From NCBI GenBank assembly GCA_028456385.1, contig JALNQF010000012.1:434001-498000 (forward strand): a stretch of DNA of 64,000 bases, in the 5' to 3' direction. Shown here in pieces: positions 29,127 through 41,321 of the stretch (within the stretch, counting starts at the first letter, position 1; the number at the start of each line of letters is the position of its first letter). The translations under genes and the position numbers were made by a program. A model generated the notes under the pieces. That model was not told the origin of the DNA. It worked only from the letters and a program-made list of their open reading frames with translations, and made no database searches. This DNA comes from Ophiosphaerella korrae (Eukaryota; Ascomycota; Dothideomycetes; Pleosporales; Phaeosphaeriaceae).

Positions 29127-30328
29127 ATGTTTGCCCTGAGAGCACTGCCAAAAGTGGCGCTGCCAGCACGTGTGTGTGCCAATTGCGTGCGGAATATATC
29201 GGCTGCCTCTGTCCCGCAGCAAGAGCCTGGAAAGAAAAAAGTCATCTTCTCTGGGATCCAGCCTACAGGCGTGCCGCATATAGGAAATTATCTTGGCGCC
29301 CTGAGGCAATGGGTGCAACTACAAAATGAGGCTGCTCCAGATACTACGCTTTTGTTTTCAATCGTCGATTTGCATGCCATCACAGTCAAACAGGATCCAC
29401 AGCAACTGGGAATATGGAGAAAGGAGATGCTGGCAAGTTTACTAGCAGTGGGACTGGATCCAAAAAGGTGTATCATCTTCACCCAGAGTAGCGTAAAACA
29501 ACATGCCGAGCTCATGTGGATACTGAGCTGCAATGCCAGTATGGGTTACCTGGGCAGAATGACACAATGGAAGGTAAGCAAACCCAATCTATCCATCTCA
29601 AAAATCTACCGACTCACTCCCAATAGAGCAAACTCTCCCTCCCAAACGACGCCTCCCCCCTCTCTCCCACACCCACCACCGACGCCCTCAAACTCGGCCT
29701 CTTCTCCTACCCCGTCCTTCAAGCCGCCGACATCCTCCTCTACAACACTACCCACGTCCCCGTCGGCAAAGACCAAGCCCAACACCTCGAATGCACCCGC
29801 CACCTCGCCCAATCCTTCAACCAGCTCTACGCCCCCGTCTTCACCCTCCCAGAGACCCTTTTAAGCCCCGCAAAACGTGTCATGAGCCTCTCCGCCCCAA
29901 CTAAGAAAATGAGCAAGAGCGACCCTAAGCCTGCCAGCCGCATCCTGCTCTCCGACTCGCGCACCGAAATCGCCATGAAGCTGCGCGCCGCCATGTCAGA
30001 CTCCATCGATGGCATTACGTACGACCCTGTCGCGCGCCCGGGCGTATCAAATCTGGTCGATCTGCTGTTCCACTTTGGCGACGGGAGGTATGAGTCGCCG
30101 GAGGCGCTGGCGCTAGATTTGCAGAGCGTGAATATGCTGGGGCTCAAGCTTATGGTGGCGGATGCAATTGAGGCACGGTTGGGGGGTATGAGGGAGCGGT
30201 ATACGGAATTGATGAGTGGGGATCAGCGGGTTTTGAAGGAGTATTTGGAGGAGGGGGGGGAGAGGGCTGGAAAGATTGCGGAGGAGACGATGGGGAGAGT
30301 CAGGGAGGTTGTTGGGTTGGGGTGGTGA
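29127..30328 (+). CDS. MSW1: Mitochondrial tryptophanyl-tRNA synthetase (Msw1)
   Basis: Exons 29127-29573 and 29627-30328 (intron 53 bp, GTAAGC...CAATAG, phase 0) give 382 residues. A basic, hydrophobic leader ([20 protein letters not shown]) fits mitochondrial import. Class I synthetase motifs: HIGN in [15 protein letters not shown] and KMSKS in [11 protein letters not shown]. Other TrpRS blocks are [45 protein letters not shown] and [12 protein letters not shown]. Known: it charges mitochondrial tRNA-Trp, which in fungal mitochondria reads UGA as well as UGG. The start at 29127 is preferred over 29094/29100 because it opens directly with a targeting-type leader; either is possible. Confidence 0.93.
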
Positions 30329-32603
30329 GGTAGTGTTATGTACGCTAGGGGTGTATCAAAAACTAAAGATAGAATCAGGGAAGAGAGCTTGAGGACGTTT
30401 GAGTGCTCTAATTGGGCGTGAGGTCTTTAGTTGATGTTCTTACTTTCTAAATATACAGTAATAGTAGATATATCCTATATTAGAGTATAGATACCGGTAC
30501 TCTGATTCTGTGCTTAGGTACCTAGCTTAGAATATGGCTTTACGCAGCGATATTACGGCAAGAATGATGCCTTGACGAGCATGGAGTAAGTGCAAACAGG
30601 AAAGGAGCTTCCAGGGTTTCGCAAATTTTAGCGAGTCAAAACCTCATATAAAGCATTGTATTGCCCAGTGCATATTTAGGGTCACATATGAGTACCAGAT
30701 ATCGTTCAACCAGCCAAACCATTGATGCACTCCTTCATAGAAAAATACGCCAAAGTAATTTGAGAGTATGAAAAAAACTACCACAATCATACATGGAGAT
30801 AGAATATATCTACAATTCGACGGTCACTCGATATAATAGAATCGATAACCGCTATGAGTGACTTCTTGTACGGCCACCTCAAATACTATAAAAGCCACTC
30901 ACCTTACCATACCTCCTCCACGCTATAAGCATCACTAGATTATCTTCCCGAGCATCACGTCAAGAAACGAACACTACCTAGGTACCTCAGACCCAGGGAA
31001 CCCTATCATGTTCCAGATAGAAGCAGCACCAAACAGATCCGCTTCCACAACCCCCAAACCCTCCCACAACACATACTCCCACGAAGATAATAACCTCAGC
31101 AACCCGGCCAGAAATCGTACCACCCCCATCCCCCAGTAACTCACTACCATCCCGCTCTCCCAGCGCAACAAACCCCGCGCCTATAGATCCTGCGCCGTCC
31201 GCGCCTACACCTACTCATTAACCAAGCCTGGCTCTGCCAAATGCGCCACATGCCATACATCTTGTCAGCAGTATGACATATCTGTCTAAACACTGCTCTA
31301 CATGGCACACGTTGGAGACACGATAATGAATACACGATATTAGGCGTGTAGTGTAAATCTACCAATTACCCCGGGCACCAGTGCCCTTTGCCATCAGCGT
31401 GTGTCTGGTTGAGCCGAATTGAAGCCAGGCTGCGCCATGGTGGTATCGGAGGTGCAAGAGGGTGCGGGAGGGATTTTTCAGGTATGGGCTTGAGGTGAGT
31501 GAGTCGGTAGGGTGTGGTGGATATAGAGAGGGAGGGCTATATAAGACTATTAGGCTTGGTTGATAATGGTAAATAGGTGTGTTTAGATGTTGTGTTAAAT
31601 CGGATGGAGAATTCTGGGGTCTTGGGGCTTCGAAGACGATGCGCATTGTCACGAGGTTTGCTTTGATTGATACTTGTCTAGCTATTGGGTGTTTGGTGAA
31701 CTGGCTTTCGGGTTTATAGTAGGACGTTAAGTGCGGAAGAACGAAGAAATGAAGAGGAGAATACGGGCTGGGATAATCGTGTCACAATTTGCTTATCTAA
31801 ATTTGCTCACTCGATTGAGAAATCCGAATGAATCTTATTTAGAAGATCGGAACGAAATACTGGATTTACCCTTGACTATCCAGAATTTTGAAAATAAGTT
31901 GGCAAAGTCAGTGAACACTCTTTGAGTGTCTTTTTCTTGGTTGTCATAAAATCTCTGTGCACACTGACAAATGTGTATAACAAGCCTATCAATTCCTCTA
32001 TCATAAGCATCTATTCATCTAAGATGAACTGTATATTCTTGCCGGAGGATTGTTCACTAAGTAGAATCCCAACTCTCCAACTACCTATACCCTCATTACC
32101 TCTTCGCACATCAAATCTCACCAATCTTCGTCATAGTAAACCTTCTGCCTGCCAATCCTGTTTAAGCAAAAAACAAGCTCCTCAAATTCCTACTTCTTCT
32201 TCCTCTTCTTCTTCTCCTCCTCCTCACCCTCCCCAAAACCGTCTTCCCGAATCGTGCTGCCCTTCTTCACCCTTATCTAAAATCGTCTTCTCGAAACCGT
32301 GAACAAGGTTCACGGCTTAACTGGGGATATCCGGGAACGCGATCTCGATGTGCAAAAACCCCTGTCGCTACCGTGACCTGCTTGATGGCCTGAAGAAGGG
32401 CGAGTTTGCGCCATGAAGTAAGGGGGAGAAGGAAGCGCTGCAAGCAACTCTGGTGCTGTATTTGTATTTCCTTTAGCAAAAACCGCCATCTATAGCTTTC
32501 ATTAAACTAAAAATGTAGGGAAATAACTCTTCTTATATTAATACTAGATGTATACATAGCTAATATACAACTAAATAATTTATCAAGGAATCTTAGCTTT
32601 GTC
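30329..32603. other. Gene-poor stretch
   Basis: About 2.3 kb with no recognisable gene. The DNA is AT-richer than the flanking genes. Small frames (30974-31171, 31144-31365 and 31359-31652 minus; 31731-31925 and 31922-32302 plus) have no domain. A short Ser/Pro-rich stretch around 32200 derives from TTC repeats. It probably includes old decayed transposon DNA, since a solo LTR follows. Confidence 0.45.
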
Positions 32604-32607
32604 AGGT

Positions 32608-32783
32608 TGCAGGCTAGGCCTAAGGCTAGCTGCATGCTACAGCTGCGCGAGAGCATAAGCCGAAGCTGAAGGGCCGAGGGTCCTTGTGCAATATATACTG
32701 TTCTACTCTGGTAATCAACGTTGTTGATTATTCGAACCTTTTTGGTTGTTTGCCATAGTGGAGTAGAGCTGCGTGTCTTAACA
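32608..32783. mobile_element. Solo LTR, 176 bp, with AGGT target duplication
   Basis: The segment begins TGCAGGCTAGG and ends GTCTTAACA, i.e. TG...CA as in LTRs. It is flanked by AGGT on both sides (32604-32607 and 32784-32787). It contains a TATATA element (near 32692-32698). The same sequence family recurs at about 59504-59651 in RIP-altered form: both share AATATATACTGTTCTACTC, the later CCTTTTT, and GTAGAGT/GGAGTAGAG near the end. No internal retrotransposon region adjoins, so this is a solo LTR left by recombination. Orientation is not certain, because TG...CA reads alike on both strands. Confidence 0.75.
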
Positions 32784-32787
32784 AGGT

Positions 32788-33824
32788 TACTCTAGCCATA
32801 CTTGTAGATACCTCGAAAAAGGCTCTAGGTAGCTAAACGTCTTCTCGTTGCTACATCTCAAATGGCCAAAGTTCCACTTTTCCGCTTGGTTGAGAGCAAA
32901 ATACTAATAAGGATGCAGTGGTTCCGCGCTGGCACTAGGGCCTCAGTGGAACTGATATTCTTCGGGATTCATTCAGTCCCACTTAACTAGATATTTATGC
33001 TATATGCCACATGTCTCATGCCATATCAAATTCAGTCCAACAGGGCGGTACTCCGCGGGGTGCAATAGTGGCTACCAAGCCACCCATATCAGGAGATTGC
33101 ATTTTGTTATCCCTATAATTTTATAAGGCTGTCAAACCCAAGGCAAAATAATTAGATCCAAGCTCAGCTAGGATCATGGGTGCGAAGTCAGGCGTGCAGT
33201 TGTTGGTGCTTGCCCTAGCGCAAGTAGCATTGGGTGCCTAGGCAGTGTTGAGGGCTCTTCCATCATCCGTCTACCCTTTCCATCTTCCATAGTTCCACTT
33301 TGCATGCTAATAAATATAACATAAATCTGAAATGCCACAAGTATGATATGGTGTGCACACGCTGTAATGCGGCAAAAGCCTCGTATGGCTCGCTTTGATC
33401 CACCACTTCAACACAAGATGCAACACAGGACGTGACACCGCACGATCATTTCGATTTTGCATGCACTGAGCATATTACCTAAAAACGAAGTACTCCTACC
33501 GAAAATATGCTGATCCATACCGCCTCCTAAGTCTAAGCCCCAAACAAAATGCTGTCGCTGTTCGTCTGCACCGCAGCCACCGTAGATCCTTGTCACAAGG
33601 AGCGTCAACTTAAACGAGCCGGCCAATCACCGTCCAGCATAATGCATCACATATGTTCGCGCCTTTGTATAAGACATCAATTGATGCCACGAAAGAAATT
33701 TTGATCCAGCATTCAAAAACTTATTCATATTGTTCACTTCTGACTTTTCTCTGGGCTTCACGTTTGGCCATTCGCACCTTCGTCAATTCGCCTTCTGCTT
33801 TACGTCTTCAATACATATACTAGC
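32788..33824. other. Gene-poor stretch upstream of the RTA1 gene
   Basis: About 1 kb without a gene. A 9-bp inverted pair, AGTTCCACT (32869-32877) and AGTGGAACT (32945-32953), may mark another small element. The last 150 bp are the likely promoter and leader of the RTA1 gene. Confidence 0.4.
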
Positions 33825-34957
33825 ATGATGGACGCACTATTCCACCTTGCCATAAGAGCACTAGATGCGAACGGCATCGATCCGGACAACATCGATGTTG
33901 GCACTAAAGATCCACTCAAAATTGCTATGTCAAGAAAGTACTGCAAAGTTGGCAAGTGCCCCGAAGCATGGCAAACCATCAAATACCGTCCAACCATTCC
34001 TGGCAATGTCATCTACATGCTCTGCTTCTTAGCACTACTCGGTGGGCACTTGTGGTTTGGAATTCGCAACAAGACCTGGACATTTATGGGCACTTTATGC
34101 GTTGGTATCTTGGGAGAATTTGTAGGCTATATTGGCCGCATCATGCTCAATCTCAATCCGTTCATCATGAATAACTTTCTTGTGTAAGAGCAAAATTCTC
34201 CTCGCTATTCTGAAACACTGTCTAACATAGATGCAGTAATTTAATCCCACTCACCATCGCCCCCGCGTTACTCACCGCCGGTATCTACCTCTCTCTGGGA
34301 CGAGTTATCGTTGCCATCGGTAGCGAGAATTCCCGTCTCAAACCTAAATTGTACACATACATCTTCATTGGATGCGACTTGCTCGCCCTTGTTTTGCAAG
34401 CGATCGGCGGTGGCATGGCTGCAACTGCTCGCGACTCCAAAGGCTCTAGGCGCGGTGTCGACATTATGATCGCCGGCTTGATTTCACAAGTCATTACCAT
34501 GACCCTCTTCCTTGCACTCTGGGCCGACTTCGTCCTTCGCACTCGCCGTGCTAAACTCTCTGGCTCTCTATCCCGCACCCAGCCCTCACTCTACAATCGT
34601 CTTCGCAGCAACAAGGACTTTACTCTCTTTCAATGGAGTTTATTTGCCGCTACAATCCTCATCTTTGTTCGCTGCATCTATCGTGTTGCAGAGTTGTGGG
34701 ATGGTTTCAGTGGCCACCTTGCGAACGATGAGGTCACATTCATGATATTCGAAGGGCCGATGATAATTGCTGCGGTCACTGCCTTGACTGTATTCCATCC
34801 TGGTCGTATCTTTGGTGATCTCTGGATTCCTGCTGGCAAGGGCATTACCTCGATGGGCAAGCTTGATGAGAACCGTGAAAGCTCGGTTCAGCTTACTGAT
34901 GCTGAGTGGAATAGCACTGCATACCAACGTGTGGAGCAGCCCGATACTGTGGTTTGA
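33825..34957 (+). CDS. RTA1-domain membrane protein (lipid-translocating exporter-like)
   Basis: Exons 33825-34183 and 34237-34957 (intron 53 bp, GTAAGA...ATGCAG, phase 2) give 359 residues. Seven hydrophobic helices can be drawn, starting VIYMLCFLALLGGHLWFGI. RTA1-family pattern: GEFVGYIGRI in helix 3, IAPALLTAGIYLSLGRVI after the intron, YIFIGCDLLALVLQAIGGG, GLISQVITMTLFLALWADF, FVRCIYRVAEL and FMIFEGPMIIAAV. Known: yeast Rta1/Rsb1-like proteins confer resistance to 7-aminocholesterol or export long-chain bases; substrates of filamentous-fungal members are mostly unknown. An alternative acceptor six bases upstream (CATAG) would add two residues. It stands alone in a gene-poor, transposon-marked region. 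Confidence 0.9.
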
Positions 34958-35473
34958 GAAACAAGTGGGCGGCTGCGAAAGCTTAAAAAGCTTCACGAGG
35001 GGCTGAGAAATCTACCTAGTTCCACTCGTATGACCAAGTTACTAGTAGGGGGGTTTTGACTTTGCAAGGGTGTACCATAGTGTCGGATTCTATCTTGCAC
35101 ACCTGGCGTTGTATGTTTTAAAGGGTCATGCTTTTGTTTTTTTTAGACGTAGATACCCACCTAAGGCTCGATGCAATGAAATAAATAATCTTGACCATAT
35201 TCACCAAATTTTTAAAATAAAAATTTGCGAGAATGCTCTGACGTCGCAAGAAATTTGAATATCTAACTAGAAGTCTGTCATTGAGCTCACACTAGCCTAA
35301 AGGAGGCATAATAGCGAAGTACTCAAGAGACGCATTTACAGGCTGGGAAATGCTTGCATGTCAGCCATGCTCTCTGGAGTCAGGGCTGTTGTCAACCTGT
35401 GCAAGAATTTTAGTAAAGGTACCTCCTGAAAGTATAACTGATGCATCTTGGAATTGAATTTATTGGCCTAACG
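34958..35473. other. Intergenic region before the MITE
   Basis: 516 bp of AT-richer sequence without a supported gene, following the RTA1 gene. Confidence 0.4.
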
Positions 35474-35475
35474 TA

Positions 35476-35667
35476 GATGGCAAGCGAGCGGCGCCCCTCA
35501 CCAACTTTGCGCGCCTATATCATCTCAACGTGCAATGGCTCAACGCCGCGTTACCCAATTAGCTTCAAATAAAGCAGATATCCAGCTTGCTATCTTTTCT
35601 ATTGAACCAAATCAAATACAAGGTAGTAACCCACAAAGTTGGTGGGGGCCGCCGCTCGCTTGCCATC
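35476..35667. mobile_element. 192-bp MITE with ~34-bp inverted repeats and TA target sites
   Basis: The left end GATGGCAAGCGAGCGGCG... (35476-35508) is the reverse complement of the right end ...CCGCTCGCTTGCCATC (about 35635-35667), with two mismatches over about 34 bp. Both ends are flanked by TA (35474-35475 and 35668-35669), the target duplication of Tc1/mariner-pogo elements. The interior starts an open frame at 35535 (MAQRRVTQLASNKADIQLAI). It resembles the first residues of fungal Fot1/pogo-type transposases, after which the sequence runs straight into the right repeat. It therefore looks like an internally deleted, non-autonomous pogo derivative. Confidence 0.8.
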
Positions 35668-35669
35668 TA

Positions 35670-38600
35670 CTTTATCTTGTACCGTACAAGTTCCTTGTTC
35701 ATAGAATCATCCCCACTTAATACGCGAAAAGAATCATTTTCTGATTCACGCCTTGAGCTGATACCAAATTTAGATTCATCTCTGGACAAGCCACAAACAC
35801 CCGAGCTAAGCGCGCTGAGGCCATGTTGATGCAAAGCTGTCATGCTGTGCCGTGCGCCATGAGATCCGCACTGACGCGTTTTGTGTTTCATCTGAGCGAG
35901 CCAATCAACAGAGATACAAAGGGTCCCATAATCTCCGTGACATAGCCTCGACTCTCTGCACAGATTTTCGGTTCCAATGATACGGTCGCCGATTGCCCAT
36001 GATATTTTGCATCTACATCGTGAGCTCTGGCTGATGCAGAGACCAACGGCCTCTACGGTATAGCAAAACGCCTGTGGCGGCCAGCCATTCCAACTCGAGA
36101 CCCTCATGCAAATTAATCTCGGGGAGTATGAAATGGGCTGACGGGAAGGAATATGTAGCCTGTCAGTTTTAAGAACGGTATCAATCATCATGGACAAATT
36201 GAGTACAACAAATATAATATTTCATGTTCATAGAACGCGACACCTACGAAAGTAGAGATAAACACGTTAGTTAGTGTGAATGCTCGGCCAAACAGTACTG
36301 CCCTTCACAAGGCTTTAGAGTCAGCTAGGTTTTGAGTCTTCCTCGATAGCATGGGGATATAAGGATAGATCAGTCTTAATCCCATGGCTTTTGTTTCGAC
36401 AGTGCGATCGGTCGTAGACTAAGTCTCAGTAGTTCTCGGTGGGCCTGCTTTGTTCTGCTTCTTTGCTGCTACCAAGGCAATACAATTGTATATCCGAAAC
36501 CTTTGAATACCTGCAGGATGTAAGCGTTGCTGGTTCTGTTGCGGAAGCAGTGCTTCTCCCGAGAAAATGGTTGTTTTGATGTATCAAAGATAAGGCCATT
36601 GGTACAACTGGATCATACGAACAACAGACCAAATATCTGAGACGAAAGATACGTCATCTTCTTTTTTGGCCATAGGCTCTGTTCTGTGCCTCTGCACAAG
36701 TGCCAATTTTTTTGCAGGGGACTTACTAGTAAGATATGTGGCGTGAACTGGGCCGGGAACTACAAGGCCTCCCGGGAACCGTGAAGAAAGTCTAGAAGTG
36801 GCTGAAACAAACATAACAAGAAAACATGGCTGCACACAGTGTTGGTGGCGATGCTGTTTTTTTACCGTTGATTCTGAGCATCGTGAAAGTACCGCAAGAA
36901 CAACATTTTTACGCCACTGGGCAAGAGGAATCCTGAACTGTAGCGTTTAGAAATTGAAAAAGACGCCGCAATTCAAGAGGATGAGGCACTCCGATACCTG
37001 GCATCGGGACTTATTGGTTTCACAATAGAACCTAGCTGATGAGTACACTTGTGCTCTACGGTAGGCGAAAGTGCTTGCATACTTGAGTGGTACAAGCATT
37101 GATCTTCAGCTCAAGTCGCATAGCGTCAGTTTACTCAATCTACAGCTCAGGGAAGGTAAGCAGGATGAAACGGTGGTGCAAAGGTGAGGTAGCGTGGGCT
37201 GTTCAGCTACTGAAGATGACCCTTAGGCGAAGTTGTCATCCTAGTCATAGTAGTCAGATGGTGCGAAGATTTTGCGATGAGGACAAAATAGTAATGGATC
37301 GAAAGGATGAAGGAGGCACAGAAGGACAGTCCGACGTTCTGTGCCGTGATGAGATCCGGACGAGGTCTATTCTCGTAAGCGCTGAGCGTGACGATAATTA
37401 CGCAGCGGATTGGAACTATGAGGATCATTCAGGAGAACAAGACAAAAACTAGGAATCTTTAGAAACTCATGCAGCCAGTCAGTATTACATATGTCAAAGG
37501 GAGCAAAGAGGACAAAAATAGCCGACCTCGGGTGACTTGCCGAAGCAGCCAATATATCGGTCAGCAATCCAACACCATCGTGGCTTGCTAATTTCGTCTA
37601 GACAAGAATACATTCCGATCCTTGAAAAATGTAGAAATGGTTTTAATGATGACATAATGTCACCGTGAAAGCAAGGATGGGCGTAAGAATACTCCTTCCA
37701 TACTGTGGGCGTTGTTAAAAGACAAATTATGGGACCATAGTTGGATTACACAATATTCGCTGACCATGCGCCTAGTGATGATGCCTTATTATATAACACT
37801 AATAATCCCTAGCCTGGCGACAGTTTCCTCCAAAAAATACGGTAACCGGACGACTTCCAGACCCTGCGTTCGTTATGCCGAGTGGCACTTGGCAGTACAG
37901 GCAAGCACTGCTCGCAGCCACTCTACCGATCTCAACACCAAATCACCAATCAAGCATCTGATACTCGCTTGTTCGTCATCAGCGCTTAAAAGTCTTGTTT
38001 GGTGCCCAGGTGCGATAGTCACATGCACTGGAATGGGTCTATCTAGTTGGCCCATCATGACAAAAAGGAAGGCCTTGCGGAGAGTGACGAATTCAAGTCG
38101 CAAATGGGGAGGAACCCGATCGGCCTTATGATGAGACCGGATTTCGGATGGTTGACTTTCCAAGTAGATCGGGTTTGTGCGCATTAAAGAGCTTGAGGTT
38201 ATGCTCTCTTAGACGACATGATTCTAACGATAGGGCGGAAACCGGGATAATCAAAATTTGGGTAGAGATACCCTTTCCTGAATTACACCTGAAGAGGTTG
38301 TCTGGGCTTGACGGCACACGAATTCACTGAGATCTACGTTTAGCGCACGAGTCTAATTGAATGAGCACAAACCCCAGGCTAACGTTTGGGACCGATGGAA
38401 TTGCTCGATGTGGCTAAGTCAAGATCAACCGCCCCAACTTGATACCCAGTAGCAGGAGGTGGCGTATTGCCCGGATTTGCGACATGTCCTTTCTTACTTA
38501 TGCGAAGGTGCCGGTTGCGAACCCTTGGGATCAGTCGGGGACTTATTGCTGCACAGTCGATGCGCGGAGGTTAACGTCAGCCAACTAGCCTGCAAGTTGA

Positions 38601-38883
38601 CCAAACCGGCGGAGCCTCGTCTGTTTATACCTCCCAATCCCAGGCGTTTCACGATGGCACACCAGTCTGATTCGTTTTACTCCTTCCTGACGGCCCTATC
38701 TCTCTACTTGTACTTGGTTAGGATATATCAATTCTCTTTCATATTAGACGAGGACAGAGAACACTAGCGGAATCAACACACACTCTGCACTCACTCACTT
38801 TCAGGCTTCCCAAGGAACAAGGGCACCGACACTGAACATTGCTGGCTTTGCTCTAGTCCACACGATCAAAGTGTAGCTCGAGG
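35670..38883. other. Long gene-poor stretch
   Basis: 3.2 kb without a recognisable gene. Open frames at 35667-36197 (minus), 36584-36835 (minus), 37087-37452 (plus), 37712-38131 (plus), 37873-38184 (minus) and 38459-38767 (plus) have no domain and no matching splice partners. Composition is intermediate between genes and the AT-rich block at the right end. Confidence 0.45.
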
Positions 38884-40794
38884 TTGCTGCAAGCTATCCC
38901 TGAACATCCAACTTGTACAATGGAACTGGATAAGCGACTTTCAAAAGCATTAGTAGCAGCCAATGACGCTCTCCAGCACCTGTCAATGGCGTCTGACCTA
39001 GCTTCTCTCGATTGCACACATATTGACAGATTACTCGGAAGGGTAGTAGATCTACCGACCGAGGGCAACCAGAGGAATAGCAGGCGAAACCTTCTGGTGA
39101 TACGACAATGGATGATTTCAGATGGCCCTGGCGTTGTGTTGTTAGAGGTTCTGGGTCAACTCTATTGGCGACTAGGAGAGCTCAATAGCAAACAATTCCA
39201 GAAATTCAAGGCTACAATTCAGCGGCAGCAGCTTTACTCATCACTCCTAAAAAGCGGTAGTGCGATGAGTTTAGTGGTACAACGCATACGGCATATCCAA
39301 AGGTCCAAGACGGATGCGTGTCAAGACTTCCTTTGCGAACTCTCAGATCTCACCGGTATGAAAGGTATATATTCCTCAATCAACCTTCGTTCGGTGGATT
39401 CTGACATGCGCAGTTGAAATTCCCACAAACGATATGGACCCACCGCGGGCACGATCTAGCAGTCCTTTCACCCCTCAATCAGTCCACTCCCTTGACAGTG
39501 TTTCGTCACAAGACTCTGGCTTCATGGGGCTGATAAAATATGTTCCATCCAATACAATGTGGCCCAATGATATGGAGCAAGTCCTTCTGGATTTCTACAT
39601 TAATGGTAACAAAACTCTCTTTAGCTTTTAGACTGAGCAATACTGACTAGATTGAAAGGAATCTGCGCTGGTCGCACCGTTTCTACGCAAATGAACACAT
39701 ATGTGTCACTGTTACAGACTGCGAATACATGTTTAAGCACACGCTATGCGCTACTGAGCCTTGCGGCTTCATACATTTGCGAATATCTTCCGTCCCAGAG
39801 GCAGGTCTATCACCAGGCGGAATTATACTATTCTGCACAAGCGCTCAAAGCGCTTGCAGATCAATTAAGTAATGGAGAGAACTATGATGCGGCACTTGCA
39901 ACTAGCATGCTTCTGATGCATCATGCGGCGATCAACAGCGAGGATTCAACTTTGTGTTGGTCATGTCATGCTAATATTTTCGATACGATCCCCTTGGATG
40001 CCATCGACCCATACTCTGATGTTGCGTTCTTCATTTATAATAAACTTGGCTTATCTAGAACAGCGCAAACATTGACTCAGCTACACAATACGCAATTACA
40101 CCCGTTCGAGAAGAGTTGGTATAGGAGCATGCCACCGTTAGCCGCTCAGAAAATATCGGAGACCCAAGGCCTTTCACCACAGCTCTTTTTTCTTATTTCG
40201 TCTATTACAACTATTGCTACGGATAGTGCTAGCCCGGATTGGCTTGCAGAGGGCCAAATCAAAGAGACTCAGCTACAGTCCTTGAATCAGTGGACCCCCG
40301 AGACACAAAGTGCTGAGCAGGAGGTATTACGCACAACTGCTGAAACCTTTCGCTTAGCAGCATTGATATACTTACATTGTCGACTCTATGGGTAAGAATG
40401 ACCAAATGCTCGTTGGGAAGCCTACTAACTTCATGATAGATTTACTCGTTTTCACCCGGTCGTACTTGAGTTGTCGGATACTCTGTATACAACACTTCTT
40501 ACCCTTCCGGTAAAAGGCAATCTCTTTACAGCCATATATCCCATCTGGCCGTTCTTCATCGCTGCCGTGACCGCCGACTCGGACAAGCGAGATCGTCTCT
40601 ATCAACGCGTTGTTCCCATACGAGAGGGCGATAAAAATACACTGCCGGCAGTGTTGAAACGCATTAGTGGCATGCGTACCTGGCTTGCCAACCAAGACCC
40701 AACCTGTCTGATGAGAGACGGTTGGTGGGATGAGATGCTCAGTCCTAGCAGTAGTACAGTAGCTCTGGGGCCGAATCTTCTGTTCTTGGGATAA
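38884..40794 (+). CDS. Fungal transcription-factor-domain protein without a visible zinc cluster
   Basis: Exons 38884-39355, 39414-39605, 39659-40391 and 40440-40794 give up to 583 residues; a start at 38920 (MELDKRL) is equally good. Introns are 58, 53 and 48 bp, all GT-AG in phase. The C-terminal two thirds match the Fungal_trans_2 type regulator domain: LLDFYINGICAG, ALLSLAASYICEYLPSQRQVY, AELYYSAQALKAL, LATSMLLMHHAAI, STLCWSCHANIF, RLAALIYLHCRLYG and GWWDEML. Such proteins normally begin with a Zn2Cys6 cluster (C-x2-C-x6-C). None is present here or in the 400 bp upstream; instead the first about 155 residues are helical and unrecognised. A second donor at 39365 could replace 39356, adding three residues. 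Confidence 0.72.
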
Positions 40795-41321
40795 TTTTGC
40801 TGTCTTGAGGACAGGAATTCGAGCGATAATATAATTTTAGACTAATTGGAGGCGAACCAGCGTTTACTCTTGTGATTTTGATTCTTCTGGCGGTGTGGAA
40901 GACTGCTGCATTACGTGATAGATGTGCAGCACACGTGACTCTAGGCATCGGACGTGCTAAGTAATTTTTGTCCAGCTGGCGAAGCACGCAGCCGGCCTTC
41001 GGAGGCTCTGTCATTTGACTTGGCATATATACCTATTGCAACTTCGGAGGGCGCGGCCTAGTGAGGTTGAAGAGCAGTCCTGTGACCTGGGGAGCAGTTC
41101 GGGCGACGGAGGTTAGACGGCTTAACCCCGTGCTGCACGCATCATGCACAATATTGATGACATAGCCAGAGCCTGGGGCGCTATTGGTCACGGCTGCAGC
41201 CTTCGATCTCGCTCCAGGAGTCTGAGCGTCTAAATCTTCCATTGCTGCTCGACACGCGTTTGCCTTGCTTTGTCTCTGCCTTCCGCCGTAGAGCTTGATA
41301 AAATTATTGCACTCACGATCG
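40795..41321. other. Intergenic region
   Basis: 527 bp between the transcription-factor-like gene and the ABCC transporter. It presumably holds the promoter of the latter. No other gene is supported. Confidence 0.5.

Noticed and set aside
35667..36197. 176-codon minus-strand open frame next to the MITE
   Set aside because: No family match and atypical composition; probably chance.
37087..38184. Several 100-140-codon frames on both strands
   Set aside because: No domains, no conserved-looking blocks and no compatible splice sites joining them.
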